Below are positions 1 through 8,747 of a stretch of DNA of 45,386 nt, piece by piece (position 1 is the first letter of the stretch; every line of letters begins with the position of its first letter). Location: positions 1 to 45,386 of the forward strand of contig NZ_WTVQ01000039.1 in assembly GCF_012910955.1 (NCBI RefSeq). Reading direction: 5' to 3'. The stretch is from Aromatoleum diolicum. GTDB lineage: Bacteria > Pseudomonadota > Gammaproteobacteria > Burkholderiales > Rhodocyclaceae. Both the position numbers and the translations under genes were made by a program. A model generated the notes under the pieces. The model did not search any database and was not told where the DNA came from. It saw only the letters and a program-made list of their open reading frames with translations.

Positions 1-409
1 CCCCCCAGGCGTCGATCTCGACTTCCAGCACCTCGCGCAGCCGCTGCGGCTCGACGCCATCGACCAGCAATTGCAGCCCTTTGCGCATGAACGGGTCGGA
101 TATGCGCGCGATCTGCGCCTCCAGCGCCAGCAGACCTTCCTTGCGCGCAATCATGCTCCAGCTTGCGGCTTGGCGAATCAGCTCGGCATGGCTGGAGGTT
201 GGCGGCACGAATACCCATTTCGTCATGCGCATACCATCGCGAAACACCCGTATCGGACTCTGCAGCATCACCGCCCCGAGGGTGCCGCCGATCACGATCA
301 GGAAGGCGGTCGGCTGCACCAGCGACGCGATGTGGCCGCCTTCGATCACCTGTCCCATCAGGATGGCAGCGATGCCGAGGGTGATGCCAACGAGACTGAT
401 CTTGTCCAT
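1..409 (-). CDS. motC: Flagellar motor stator protein, MotA/MotC family (partial, C-terminus off the edge)
   Basis: The first 136 residues are present; the gene runs off the left edge. It begins MDKISLVGITLG and has a hydrophobic first helix, then the family signature of a second helix with the short motif GGTLGAVML (about residues 41-49), followed by the cytoplasmic segment with LREVLEVEIDAW. MotA-type proteins form the proton channel of the stator with a MotB/MotD partner, which would be expected just beyond the edge. It lies 26 bp downstream of fliA on the same strand, the order seen in Pseudomonas-type flagellar clusters (fliA then motC), so motC is preferred to motA. The start ATG is at 407-409. 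The family call is firm; the exact paralogue name is inferred from context. Confidence 0.85.
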   Translation of the reverse strand, partial: MDKISLVGITLGIAAILMGQVIEGGHIASLVQPTAFLIVIGGTLGAVMLQSPIRVFRDGMRMTKWVFVPPTSSHAELIRQAASWSMIARKEGLLALEAQIARISDPFMRKGLQLLVDGVEPQRLREVLEVEIDAWG

Positions 410-435
410 GATCGCGATCCCCCGTCAGACCGCGC

Positions 436-1212
436 TCAGGCGTCCGACGCCGGCACCTTGGGCGGTCGGCCGCGACGCGCCCCGGTCCCCGAGCCCTTCG
501 CCGCACCGCCGGCGATGCGCGAGCGCAGACGCGCGACCGCCTGACTGTGCAGCTGGCACACGCGGGATTCGGAAACCCCCAGCACTTCGCCGATCTCGCG
601 CAGGTTCAGTTCCTCGTCGTAGTACAGCGCCATCATCAGCTTTTCGCGCTCGGGCAGATCTTCGATCGCGCGCACCAGCGTGCTGCGCATGTCCGCCGCT
701 TCGAGCAGATCGAGCGGATTCGATTCGTGCTCGCCAAGATGGCGTTCGAAGTAATCCTCGCCCTCGCCATCGGTGAAATCCTCGAAATGCACCAGCTGGT
801 AGCCGCGTGCGTCCTGCAACATGCGCTGATAGTCGGCGAGTGGCATTTCCAGCGACGCGGCCAGTTCGATCTCGGTCGGCTGGCGGCCATGCTGCTGCTC
901 GAGGCTGTGGATTGCGCTCTCGATGCGCCGCATGTCGCGCCGCATGCTGCGCGGCAGCCAGTCATTCTCGCGCAGGCCGTCGAGCATCGCGCCACGGATC
1001 CGCTGCACCGCATAGGTCTCGAACTGCGCCCCGAGGCCGTCCTCGTAGCGACCGATCGCGTCGAGCAGACCGAGCATGCCGTTCTGGATCAGGTCATCCA
1101 TCTGCACACTGGCCGGCAGCTTCGCCATCAGGTGATAGGCGATGCGCTTCACCAGCGGTGCGTAGGCCTCCACCAGATGGCTCTTGTCGAGATTTCCTTC
1201 AGCGTCGTACAT
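436..1212 (-). CDS. fliA: RNA polymerase sigma factor FliA (sigma-28)
   Basis: A 258-residue sigma-70 family factor that directs RNA polymerase to late flagellar and chemotaxis promoters. Region 2 is seen as YAPLVKRIAYHLMAKLP and the core-binding DLIQ segment near residues 20-45, with GAMLDGLRENDW after it. Region 4 shows LPEREKLMMALYY and LNLREIGEVLGVSESRVCQ. The C-terminal tail is Gly/Arg-rich. The frame is open to an upstream ATG at 1330-1332 that overlaps the flhG stop, but the extra 40 residues are unlike the family and FliA proteins start close to the YAPLVK motif, so the ATG at 1210-1212 was chosen. That leaves about 116 bp after flhG. It sits between flhG and motC in the usual order. 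Confidence 0.92.
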   Translation of the reverse strand: MYDAEGNLDKSHLVEAYAPLVKRIAYHLMAKLPASVQMDDLIQNGMLGLLDAIGRYEDGLGAQFETYAVQRIRGAMLDGLRENDWLPRSMRRDMRRIESAIHSLEQQHGRQPTEIELAASLEMPLADYQRMLQDARGYQLVHFEDFTDGEGEDYFERHLGEHESNPLDLLEAADMRSTLVRAIEDLPEREKLMMALYYDEELNLREIGEVLGVSESRVCQLHSQAVARLRSRIAGGAAKGSGTGARRGRPPKVPASDA

Positions 1213-1328
1213 CCACTTCGCCTGTATCTTCTTCCGGCCTGAACGGGGCTCCGGGCTGGAGTCCAACCCGACGGAGTGCCATTGTCCCGCAGCGGCGCCC
1301 GCTTTGCCAGACGAATACGTGAGGCGGA

Positions 1329-2138
1329 TCATGAACGCGGGCCCAAGGGGATGGACGGATCGGCGCGACCGCTTCCGGAATGGGCCAGACGGCGCAGGAA
1401 TGCGGCCTCCGCGTCACGCGGCGAGGCCTCGGACATGCCGTTGCTCAGTCCGGAGGCAAGGTCATCGCGCTCAACTTCGCCGACCCAGGCCAGCGCTACG
1501 CCGACATGGCGGCGCACCAGTTCGTCGAGGCTTGCAAAGAATGCCGTCGCATCGGCCCGTCCACGCGCGCGCGCCACCGCCACATGCAGCGAACCGGCAC
1601 CGGCCGCCGCAAGCCGCTTGATGACCTGATAGGCTTCGGTCGCGCCCCGATGGCTGGCCTCCGCCACCACCAGCCGGCGCGGCGCGGCAAAGATGAAGGG
1701 CGACGGATCGGCCGCAGCCTCGCACGCCGAATGGATCAGGATAAAGCTGGCGGAGCGCTGCAGGGCATGCAGCGCGCCAACCAGGCGCTCACGACGCTCG
1801 GCGTCCAGCAGGGGCAAGGCCAGCGCCGCGGCGGCCACCGGCACCCGGCCCAGCAGGCCTGGCACGGCCTGCACCAGCTCACGAGGCTGCACCTTGCCGC
1901 CGAGCACGGTCAACAGATCGCTTCCGGCCGGCAGACCCAGCGTGGTGGCCAGAGAATCGGCGCCTTGCGCCTCGTCGAGGAGTAACACGCGTTCGGCCCG
2001 CCCGGCGATGCGGTGCGCCGCCTGCAGCGCGATATGGGCATGCTGCCGGCCAGTCGCATACAGGGCTACGACGGTCGGCGGCGCGCGGCGAAAAAGCCGT
2101 CGCAGTCCGGCTGCCTGGTCTTCACGAGGGTCGATCAT
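1329..2138 (-). CDS. flhG: FlhG/FleN-like flagellar number regulator with degenerate ATPase motifs
   Basis: A 269-residue protein at the exact position of flhG (also fleN), between flhF and fliA. Canonical FlhG is a MinD-like ATPase that limits flagellar number. Here the overall plan of the family is visible: a hydrophobic strand VVALYATG, the strand RVLLLDEAQGADSLATTLGL, then LDELVRRHVGVALAWVGEV. However the deviant Walker A box (KGGVGKT type) is replaced by ATGRQHAHI, and the strand that usually ends in an Asp reads ILIHSACE. ATP binding therefore looks lost. The start ATG 2136-2138 has a strong AGGGAGG ribosome site 7 bases before it. Assignment rests mainly on synteny plus weak similarity; a divergent MinD-like protein is the alternative description. 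Confidence 0.75.
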   Translation of the reverse strand: MIDPREDQAAGLRRLFRRAPPTVVALYATGRQHAHIALQAAHRIAGRAERVLLLDEAQGADSLATTLGLPAGSDLLTVLGGKVQPRELVQAVPGLLGRVPVAAAALALPLLDAERRERLVGALHALQRSASFILIHSACEAAADPSPFIFAAPRRLVVAEASHRGATEAYQVIKRLAAAGAGSLHVAVARARGRADATAFFASLDELVRRHVGVALAWVGEVERDDLASGLSNGMSEASPRDAEAAFLRRLAHSGSGRADPSIPLGPRS

Positions 2139-2182
2139 GTCAGGCCTCCCTGGCTGGTCGCGAACAAAGTGGCGACCGCATC

Positions 2183-3676
2183 CTAGGCCCCGGCACCCGC
2201 CGCGGCGAGCATCAGCGCGGCCTCGTCGCCTTGCAGCTTCCACGGCGAATCAGCAGCCTGTTCACGCAGCGCACGATGCAGTAAATACGCGCGGTTCGGC
2301 AGATGCAGATCTTCCGGTACGCGCTGACCGTTGGCCACATAGAACACGTCCAGTTCATTGCTGACCGCCACATCGATGGCAGGAGCAAGCGATGCGGCTT
2401 CGTCGACCTTGGTCAGCACGCAACCGGCCAGATCGGGGCCACGATAGGCACGCACCACGTCTGCTAGCGTATCGCCGCGACAGGTCGCATTGAGCAGCAA
2501 CAGGCGACGCACGTCACCTGCGCCGTTGAGCATCGCAGCCTGGTCGGCGACCATGCTGTCACGCTGACTCATGCCCATCGTGTCGATCAGCACCATGTGC
2601 TTGTTACGCAGTTCGGCCAGCGTCTGGCGCAGGTCGGCAGCATCGCGCACCGAGAACACCGGCACGCCGAGAATGCGGCCATAGATGCGCAGCTGCTCCT
2701 GCGCGCCGATGCGGTAACCGTCGGTGGTAATCAGCGCGAGCTTATCGGCGCCGTGGCGCACCACGCAACGCGCGGCGAGCTTGGCGGTGGTGGTAGTCTT
2801 GCCGACTCCGGTGGGACCGACCAACGCATACACGCCGCCCCGATCGATGATGTCCGCGTCCGACGCGACGGCACGCAGATCGCGCGCCAGAGCACTCTTT
2901 ACTGCGGCACGCGCGGCCTCGGGCGAAGCCTCGTCACCGACCGCATCGGCAAGTCGGCGCGCAAGCACGCCGGAAAAGCCGGCTTCGAGCAGTTCGCCGA
3001 CGATTTCGGCGCGTGCCGGCGCCTTGCGGCGCGTCTCGCCCCAGGCAAAGCCGGCGAGCTGGCGTTCGATCAGGCCGCGAATTCCGGCCAGCTCGCTCAT
3101 CAGTGTGACGTTGGACTCCTGCAGGGCACGAATGCGATCGTCTTCGACTTCGGGCACGGGAGCAACGGCAGGCTGCGGTACGACGGGCGCCGAGTACACC
3201 GGCATGGTTTGCGGCGGTGGCGCAACGGCCACGACGGGACGGGCCAGCGCTTCCGGCGTATTCCAGTCGTCGATCGAATATTCGTCGGCAAACGGGGCAC
3301 GACTGCGCATCAGATAATCGGCGGTTTCCATGCGCGGCGGATTGAAAGGCCGGATCGCCGGCGCCGTGCGCGCCGGTTGCTGTGCCGTCGGCCGGCCTGC
3401 CGGTGCACGCCCGGAGAGACTCACCTGGAAATCGTCATCGTCAAGGCCGCGTACGAGCGGCTGCGGGGCCCGTTCGACACTCGGTGCCTGCACGGCGGGC
3501 GCGGCGGGGCGTGCGGCACCCGGCAGCGCACCGACATCATCGGCCGGCAGGGCGAGGATTTCGACACCCCCGTCGACCGCCCGATTGGACAGCACGATGG
3601 CATCCGCTCCGAGTTCGGCCTTGAGGGCGCGCAGCGCCTCACGGGCGGTTTGGGCGAAATAGCGCTTGACGTTCAT
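2183..3676 (-). CDS. flhF: Flagellar biosynthesis SRP-type GTPase FlhF
   Basis: A 497-residue signal-recognition-particle family GTPase that places polar flagella and recruits early basal-body parts such as FliF. The N-terminus reads MNVKRYFAQTAREALRALK, typical of the FlhF B domain, followed by a Pro/Ala-rich linker (about residues 70-190). The NG domain has the P-loop GPTGVGKTTTTAKLA, then TTDGYRIGAQEQL, the switch segment VLIDTMGMSQRD and the base-recognition motif LTKVDEA. The ATG at 3674-3676 is preferred over an upstream codon because it opens with the family N-terminus and has a GGGAGAG site in front. The gene is 44 bp upstream of the flhG start and 115 bp downstream of flhA. Confidence 0.95.
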   Translation of the reverse strand: MNVKRYFAQTAREALRALKAELGADAIVLSNRAVDGGVEILALPADDVGALPGAARPAAPAVQAPSVERAPQPLVRGLDDDDFQVSLSGRAPAGRPTAQQPARTAPAIRPFNPPRMETADYLMRSRAPFADEYSIDDWNTPEALARPVVAVAPPPQTMPVYSAPVVPQPAVAPVPEVEDDRIRALQESNVTLMSELAGIRGLIERQLAGFAWGETRRKAPARAEIVGELLEAGFSGVLARRLADAVGDEASPEAARAAVKSALARDLRAVASDADIIDRGGVYALVGPTGVGKTTTTAKLAARCVVRHGADKLALITTDGYRIGAQEQLRIYGRILGVPVFSVRDAADLRQTLAELRNKHMVLIDTMGMSQRDSMVADQAAMLNGAGDVRRLLLLNATCRGDTLADVVRAYRGPDLAGCVLTKVDEAASLAPAIDVAVSNELDVFYVANGQRVPEDLHLPNRAYLLHRALREQAADSPWKLQGDEAALMLAAAGAGA

Positions 3677-3791
3677 TTGGACTCTCCCGACTGCCACGCT
3701 CGCAGCACAGCATGGTTCCGATTATGGTCGCGGCCGGGTAGCTCGATAGCGCGGAATAAACCGGGTTTCTCCCCGTTAATCTGCCCCGTAT

Positions 3792-5894
3792 TCAGCGCGC
3801 CCCGGCACCGACCATGGCAGTAACGCGAATCGTGCGCGTCTCGGGGACCTCGGAATTGGCGATCACCTTCAGAGACGGTACTGCGCGGCGCAGGAAGCGC
3901 GACAACAGCCAACGCAGTTGCGGCGGCACCAGCAGCACCGGCGGCAGGCCGATGTCTTCCTGGCGCTGCGCGACTTCCGCGGTATGGCGCAGCAGGCCGT
4001 CCGCTAGGCTCGGCTCGATGACGCCACCCTCGCCACCACCCGCGGCCATTGCCTGCATGAGGATGCGCTCGAGCGCCGGTTCGATCGCCATCACCTGGAT
4101 CTCGGCGTTGCCCGGGAACAGGCTCTGCAGGATCGAGCGCCCGAGCCCCTGGCGCACGCGCGAGGTGAGTTCCAGCGGATCCTGCATGCGCGGCGCGTTT
4201 TCGGCCAGGATCTCGATGATCGTGCGCATGTCGCGGATATTGACGCCCTCTTCGAGGAGGTTCTGCAGCACGCGCTGCACCGTCGACACCGGCAGCAGCG
4301 CCGGCACCAGATCCTCGACAAGCTTCGGCGTGTTCTTGCTGATGTGATCGAGCAGTGCCTGGGTTTCCTGGCGCCCGAGCAGCTCGGCCGCATGGTTCAG
4401 GATCAGGTGGTTCAGGTGGGTCGCGACCACGGTGCTCGCGTCGACCACGGTATAGCCCAGCGCGTGCGCCTGCTCGCGCTGGCTGGCGTCGATCCAGAAC
4501 GCCGGCAGATCGAAGGCCGGATCGCGCGTCTCGCGCCCGGCCAAGGGCCCGGTGACGCGCCCCGGATTGATCGCGAGAAACTGCCCTGGATAGGCCTCGC
4601 CACTGCCGATCTCTACGCCCTTCAGCGCGATGCGGTAGGCATTCGGCTTGAGTTCGAGGTTGTCGCGGATATGCACTGGCGCCGACAGGAAGCCGACATC
4701 CTGGGCGAATTTCTTGCGCAGCCCGCGAATGCGCTTGAGCAGCTCGCCGTCCTGTCCCTTGTCCACCATCGGAATCAGGCGGTAGCCAACCTCCAGCCCC
4801 AGCACATCGACTGGCGCCACGTCGTTCCAGCTGGCCTCCTGGCTTTCCGCCGCCGGCTGCGCCGCTGCGGCCTGCGGTGCCGCACGCATGGCCGCTTCCG
4901 CTTCGCGCTTGTTCACGCCCATCCGGCGCCACGCAAGCCATCCCAGAATGCCCGCGATCATGATGAACACCAGGTTCGGCATCCCCGGAATCAGCCCGAG
5001 CACCCCGATGATCGCTGCGGTCAGCATCAGCACCTGCGGATTCGAGAACACCTGGGTAATGACCAGCCCGCCGATATCGCCCTCGTCGCCAACGCGCGCC
5101 ACCACCAGGCCCGCCGCCACCGAAATGATCAGCGCGGGGATCTGCGCGACCAGACCATCGCCGATCGTCAGCAGCGTATAGGTCTCGATCGCGATACCCG
5201 CGTCCATGTCGTGCTGCACGATACCGACCATCAGGCCGCCGATGATGTTGATCAGCAGAATGACAATGCCGGCGACCGCGTCGCCGCGGACGAACTTCGA
5301 CGCACCGTCCATCGCGCCGTAGAATTCCGACTCCTGCCCCACCTCCTTGCGTCGGCGTTTGGCCTCACCCTCGTCGATCAGACCGGCATTCAGATCCGCG
5401 TCGATCGCCATCTGCTTGCCCGGCATCGCGTCGAGGGTAAAGCGGGCGCTCACCTCGGCGATCCGCCCCGCACCCTTCGTGACCACGACGAAGTTGATCA
5501 CCACCAGGATCACGAACAGCACCAGACCGATCGCCGTGTTGCCGCCGACCAGGAAGTGGCCGAAGGCCTCGATTACCTTGCCCGCCGCATCCGGGCCGGT
5601 ATGACCTTCCAGCAGCACGATTCGCGTCGAGGCCACGTTCAGCGCCAGACGCAACAGCGTCGTCACCAACAGCACCGTCGGGAACACCGAAAACTCCAGC
5701 GGCTTGCGCGTGTACATCGCCACCAGCATCACCATCACCGACATCGCGATGTTGAAAGTGAAGAAGATGTCGAGGGCGAATGCCGGCAGCGGCAGCACCA
5801 TCATGGACAAGACCATGATGATGAAGATGGGCGCACCCAGCATCCGCAGGTTCGTGGGCGTCATTAGCGCACGCAGGTTGAGGGCTTCGATCAT
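3792..5894 (-). CDS. flhA: Flagellar export gate protein FlhA
   Basis: A 700-residue inner-membrane component of the flagellar type III export apparatus; the C-terminal cytoplasmic domains form the ring that receives chaperone-substrate complexes. The N-terminal half has the expected series of membrane helices, the conserved FHIPEP-type stretch TLLRLALNVASTR and the charged loop LDAMPGKQMAIDADLNAGLI. The cytoplasmic half starts after the last helix near residue 320 and contains RETRDPAF and WIDASQREQA. The ATG at 5892-5894 has an AGAGG site six bases upstream; a TTG two codons earlier is in frame but less likely. It follows flhB by 35 bp, and the length is normal for the family. Confidence 0.97.
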   Translation of the reverse strand: MIEALNLRALMTPTNLRMLGAPIFIIMVLSMMVLPLPAFALDIFFTFNIAMSVMVMLVAMYTRKPLEFSVFPTVLLVTTLLRLALNVASTRIVLLEGHTGPDAAGKVIEAFGHFLVGGNTAIGLVLFVILVVINFVVVTKGAGRIAEVSARFTLDAMPGKQMAIDADLNAGLIDEGEAKRRRKEVGQESEFYGAMDGASKFVRGDAVAGIVILLINIIGGLMVGIVQHDMDAGIAIETYTLLTIGDGLVAQIPALIISVAAGLVVARVGDEGDIGGLVITQVFSNPQVLMLTAAIIGVLGLIPGMPNLVFIMIAGILGWLAWRRMGVNKREAEAAMRAAPQAAAAQPAAESQEASWNDVAPVDVLGLEVGYRLIPMVDKGQDGELLKRIRGLRKKFAQDVGFLSAPVHIRDNLELKPNAYRIALKGVEIGSGEAYPGQFLAINPGRVTGPLAGRETRDPAFDLPAFWIDASQREQAHALGYTVVDASTVVATHLNHLILNHAAELLGRQETQALLDHISKNTPKLVEDLVPALLPVSTVQRVLQNLLEEGVNIRDMRTIIEILAENAPRMQDPLELTSRVRQGLGRSILQSLFPGNAEIQVMAIEPALERILMQAMAAGGGEGGVIEPSLADGLLRHTAEVAQRQEDIGLPPVLLVPPQLRWLLSRFLRRAVPSLKVIANSEVPETRTIRVTAMVGAGAR

Positions 5895-5929
5895 TGTCAA
5901 CCTCTATCGCATTCGTTCCGGCCACGCGC

Positions 5930-7069
5930 TCATTCGGGCGCGCCGGGGTCCATTTCTGTCGGCACCGGCAGCTTGCCGGGCACCGCGGGCGGAAGGCCGC
6001 CATTGGCCATCCAGTGATTCAGCTGATACACATAGGCCATCACTTCCGCCACCGCCGTGTACAGCGCACCCGGTACCGCCTGCTCCAGCTCGCAATGCTT
6101 GTAAAGCGCGCGAGCCAGCGGCGGCGCCTCGAGCAGGGGCACCTTATGCTCCTTCGCCAACTCGCGAATCTTCAGCGCAACTTCGCCACGCCCCTTCGCG
6201 ACGACGATCGGTGCCCCCATTTTCTTGGCGTCGTACTTCAGCGCCACCGAAAAGTGCGTCGGGTTGGTCACCACCACGTCGGCTTTCGGCACCTCGGCCA
6301 TCATCCGGCGCCGCGCCATCTCCCGCTGCATGCTGCGGATACGTGCCTTGACGTGCGGGTCGCCCTCCTGCTCCTTGCTCTCGCGCTTGACCTCTTCCTT
6401 CGTCATGCGCAGCTTCTTGTTGTATTGCCACAGCTGGAACGGCACATCGATCAAGGCCAGGATCGCCAGCCCCATGATGATCAGCAGGGCGGAAAACAAT
6501 ACCGTCTGCAGAAAGTCCGGCACCGCACTCTCCACCGTCTCCGTCATCAGCGTAAAGATGTGCTCGTGCTCGCGCCACACCGCAAAGGCGCCGACGCCAC
6601 CAACGATGGCGGCCTTCATCAGCGATTTCACCAACTCCGCCAGACCGTGCATCGAAAACATGCGACCCAGCCCCTGAATCGGATCCATCCTGTCCAGCTT
6701 CAAACCCAGTGCCTTCGGCGAAAATACAAAACCGCCGATCAGGATCGGTGCAGCGACCGCGGCGACCAGCAGGATCGCGAACAGCGGCAGCATGGTCAGC
6801 AAGGCGTCGGTAAATTGGCCACCCAGGCTCGCAAGCATCAGACGCGTATCGAACGCCACGGCGCGCTCGATGTGGAACCCCTCGCGCAGCAGTCCGAGGA
6901 TGCGCCCGGAGATCCAACCTCCCATCAGCCACAGGCCACTCACCCCGGTAATCAGAACCAGGAAGGTCGACAGCTCACGCGACTGTGGAATCTGCCCTTC
7001 CTCGCGGGCCTGTTCCAGTCGTCGTGACGATGGTTGTTCTGTTTTTTCGAGATCGCTGTCTTCGGCCAT
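5930..7069 (-). CDS. flhB: Flagellar export switch protein FlhB
   Basis: A 379-residue membrane protein of the flagellar type III export gate that switches substrate class from rod/hook to filament. Four hydrophobic segments lie in residues 35-210 and the family signature KTEQPSSRRLEQAREEGQ is at the N-terminus. The cytoplasmic domain carries the NPTH autocleavage motif at residues 269-272, between the Asn and Pro of which the family cleaves itself. The C-terminal tail is Pro-rich. It is the first gene of the minus-strand run flhB-flhA-flhF-flhG-fliA-motC. The 180 bp before it, back to the DUF192 gene, should hold the operon promoter, but no convincing sigma-28 or sigma-54 site was found there. 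Confidence 0.97.
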   Translation of the reverse strand: MAEDSDLEKTEQPSSRRLEQAREEGQIPQSRELSTFLVLITGVSGLWLMGGWISGRILGLLREGFHIERAVAFDTRLMLASLGGQFTDALLTMLPLFAILLVAAVAAPILIGGFVFSPKALGLKLDRMDPIQGLGRMFSMHGLAELVKSLMKAAIVGGVGAFAVWREHEHIFTLMTETVESAVPDFLQTVLFSALLIIMGLAILALIDVPFQLWQYNKKLRMTKEEVKRESKEQEGDPHVKARIRSMQREMARRRMMAEVPKADVVVTNPTHFSVALKYDAKKMGAPIVVAKGRGEVALKIRELAKEHKVPLLEAPPLARALYKHCELEQAVPGALYTAVAEVMAYVYQLNHWMANGGLPPAVPGKLPVPTEMDPGAPE

Positions 7070-7249
7070 GGCCGGCTCCTTGCCTGCGCGCCGCGAGGCG
7101 TCCGCTCAGCGCGGCCCCTCAGTACGAACACTTTGCGACGTGCGGCAATTATCACCGCCGACCGGCAAGACCCGCCGCCCGATAAACGCGGGGAAAAGGC
7201 CCTAATTCGACAGTTGGAAAACGCGATCCGGACGACGTCCGGGCTCGAC

Positions 7250-7708
7250 TCAGCGCCCGGCGGGCAGGCGCTCGATTCCGCGAATACGTTCGCCGGCGGC
7301 GACCCCGCGCCCCGCAAACCAGCCCTGGTTCATCTCCAGCGCATATCGAGCGGGGGCGGCGGCGCAATGGCTATCCTCGGTCTGCGGCTTCATGTCGGCG
7401 ATATTCAGGATGCGCCCGTCGCGGTCGAGAAAGGCCACTGACAAGGGGATCAGGGTGTTCTTCATCCACATGCAGTGCCGCGCCTCCTGCGTGAACACGA
7501 ACACCATGCCGCGCTGCGGCGGCATCGACGACCGCTTCATCAAGCCGATCTGGCGTGCCTGGTCCGTATGCGCAAGCTCTGCCTCGATGCGATGCATCCC
7601 CACCCCCAGCTCGACCAGCGGCAATTCGGCCCGCGCGACGGGAACCTGCCACATGCAGCCGGCCACGATGAGCGCCGCGACGCGGCTGGAAAAAGCTTGG
7701 AAAATCAT
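7250..7708 (-). CDS. DUF192 family exported protein
   Basis: A 152-residue protein with an N-terminal signal segment (hydrophobic about residues 8-20, then a likely signal-peptidase site at VARA). The mature part shows the DUF192 pattern: ELAHTDQARQIGLMKRSSMP, RGMVFVF, MWMKNTLIPLSVAFLDRDGRI and ADMKP. DUF192 proteins are small periplasmic or secreted beta-barrel-like proteins of unknown biochemical role. It is upstream of flhB on the same strand with a 180 bp gap, and no functional link to the flagellar genes is evident. No strong ribosome site precedes the ATG at 7706-7708, but the signal peptide supports this start. Confidence 0.85.
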   Translation of the reverse strand: MIFQAFSSRVAALIVAGCMWQVPVARAELPLVELGVGMHRIEAELAHTDQARQIGLMKRSSMPPQRGMVFVFTQEARHCMWMKNTLIPLSVAFLDRDGRILNIADMKPQTEDSHCAAAPARYALEMNQGWFAGRGVAAGERIRGIERLPAGR

Positions 7709-7767
7709 GACCGGAACGACCCGAAACGATGAGGACGGAGGATTCTAACCCGACGCCGGCCAATCGG

Positions 7768-8433
7768 CTAAGACCGCCCCGCGCGCCGCGCGCCACCCGA
7801 ACGTGGCTGTGGCGCACGTGCCACCGGCATAGCCCGGCCGCTTCGTGCGGGCGCCGAACGTTGCGCCACGGCCCGGTGCGAGTCGAAACCCGCACACTCC
7901 TCGCTGCGCCACTCTCCCGGCGACAATCCCGCCAGTGACCAATCGCCGATTGCCATACGAATCAGGCGCAGCGTCGGGAACCCCGCTTTCGCCGTCATCC
8001 GTCGCACCTGTCGATTCTTGCCCTCGCGCAGCACGATCTCCAGCCACGCTGTCGGCACACTCTTGCGAAAGCGCACCGGCGGATCACGCGGCCACAGCCA
8101 GTCCGGCGCCGCGATTTGCCGCGCCTCGCACGGCCGCGTCACAAAATCCCCCAGATCCAGCCCCGCGCGCAGATGCGCCAGCGCCGCCTCGTCCGGCTCG
8201 CCCTCCACTTGTACCAGATACGTCTTCGGCAGCTTGTGTCGCGGGTCCGCAATGCGGTGCTGCAGGGCGCCGTCATCGGTCAACAGCAACAAACCCTCGC
8301 TATCCGTGTCCAGCCGCCCCGCCGCATACACCCCCGGCACCGGCACGTAATCCTTCAGCGTCGGCCGCCCCGGCTCACCGGAAAACTGGCAGATCACACC
8401 GAACGGCTTGTTGAGGAGAATTACACGAGACAT
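7768..8433 (-). CDS. rluE: 23S rRNA pseudouridine synthase RluE-like, with basic C-terminal tail
   Basis: A 221-residue RsuA-family pseudouridine synthase. The N-terminus [17 protein letters not shown] and the catalytic motif [18 protein letters not shown] (the Asp of RLD is catalytic) are clear, followed by KTYLVQVEG and the signature [16 protein letters not shown]. It lacks the N-terminal S4 domain of RsuA/RluB, which fits RluE (modifies U2457 in E. coli). The family normally stops shortly after the motif GEW; here about 45 extra residues rich in Arg, Ala, Pro and Ser follow. The start ATG 8431-8433 fits the family N-terminus although upstream in-frame codons exist. It is divergent from the HDOD gene. 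Confidence 0.9.
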   Translation of the reverse strand: MSRVILLNKPFGVICQFSGEPGRPTLKDYVPVPGVYAAGRLDTDSEGLLLLTDDGALQHRIADPRHKLPKTYLVQVEGEPDEAALAHLRAGLDLGDFVTRPCEARQIAAPDWLWPRDPPVRFRKSVPTAWLEIVLREGKNRQVRRMTAKAGFPTLRLIRMAIGDWSLAGLSPGEWRSEECAGFDSHRAVAQRSAPARSGRAMPVARAPQPRSGGARRAGRS

Positions 8434-8747
8434 GGGGAAGAGATGAACTCCAAGGGCAGGAAAGTCTGGGCATCGCAGCGTAAAGGAAAGCGCTTGGCGC
8501 AGGCAATGTCCACACCGCGGTGAATCGTCGCTCGCGGAACACCATCGGCGATGGATCACAGCCACCAGCTTCGGCGATACTTCCCCACATCACATTGGAT
8601 TTCCTATCCTTTAATATCGCAACTACCACGCGCGCGGTGCAATTTCATGAGCACCCGTTGCGCGACGGGGAATCGCGTGACGCACCGCGGAGACGGTGGC
8701 CGAGGGCTTCCGGCTTTTCCGGCGACGATGCACAGGAGGAATCGGCG
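8434..8747. other. Divergent intergenic region, no gene seen
   Basis: These 314 bases separate the divergent rluE and HDOD genes. An AT-rich patch lies near 8595-8625. No promoter with acceptable spacing and no conserved coding sequence was found. The region must hold the start signals of both genes. A 26-codon basic open frame at 8443-8523 on the plus strand is not supported by anything else. Confidence 0.6.

Noticed and set aside
1213-1332. A 40-residue N-terminal extension of FliA from an ATG overlapping flhG
   Set aside because: The residues do not match the family, and the internal ATG at 1212 gives the standard length; the overlap is tempting but not decisive.
4344-5867. A 507-codon plus-strand frame opposite flhA
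   Set aside because: His/Arg/Gln-rich translation with no motif, fully antisense to an unmistakable flhA.
7100-7180. Possible sigma-54 or sigma-28 promoter before flhB
   Set aside because: Only partial matches with wrong spacing on the minus strand.
8443-8523. A 26-codon basic peptide in the rluE/HDOD gap
   Set aside because: Purine-rich bases precede it, but there is no promoter, no conservation evidence and it is very short.
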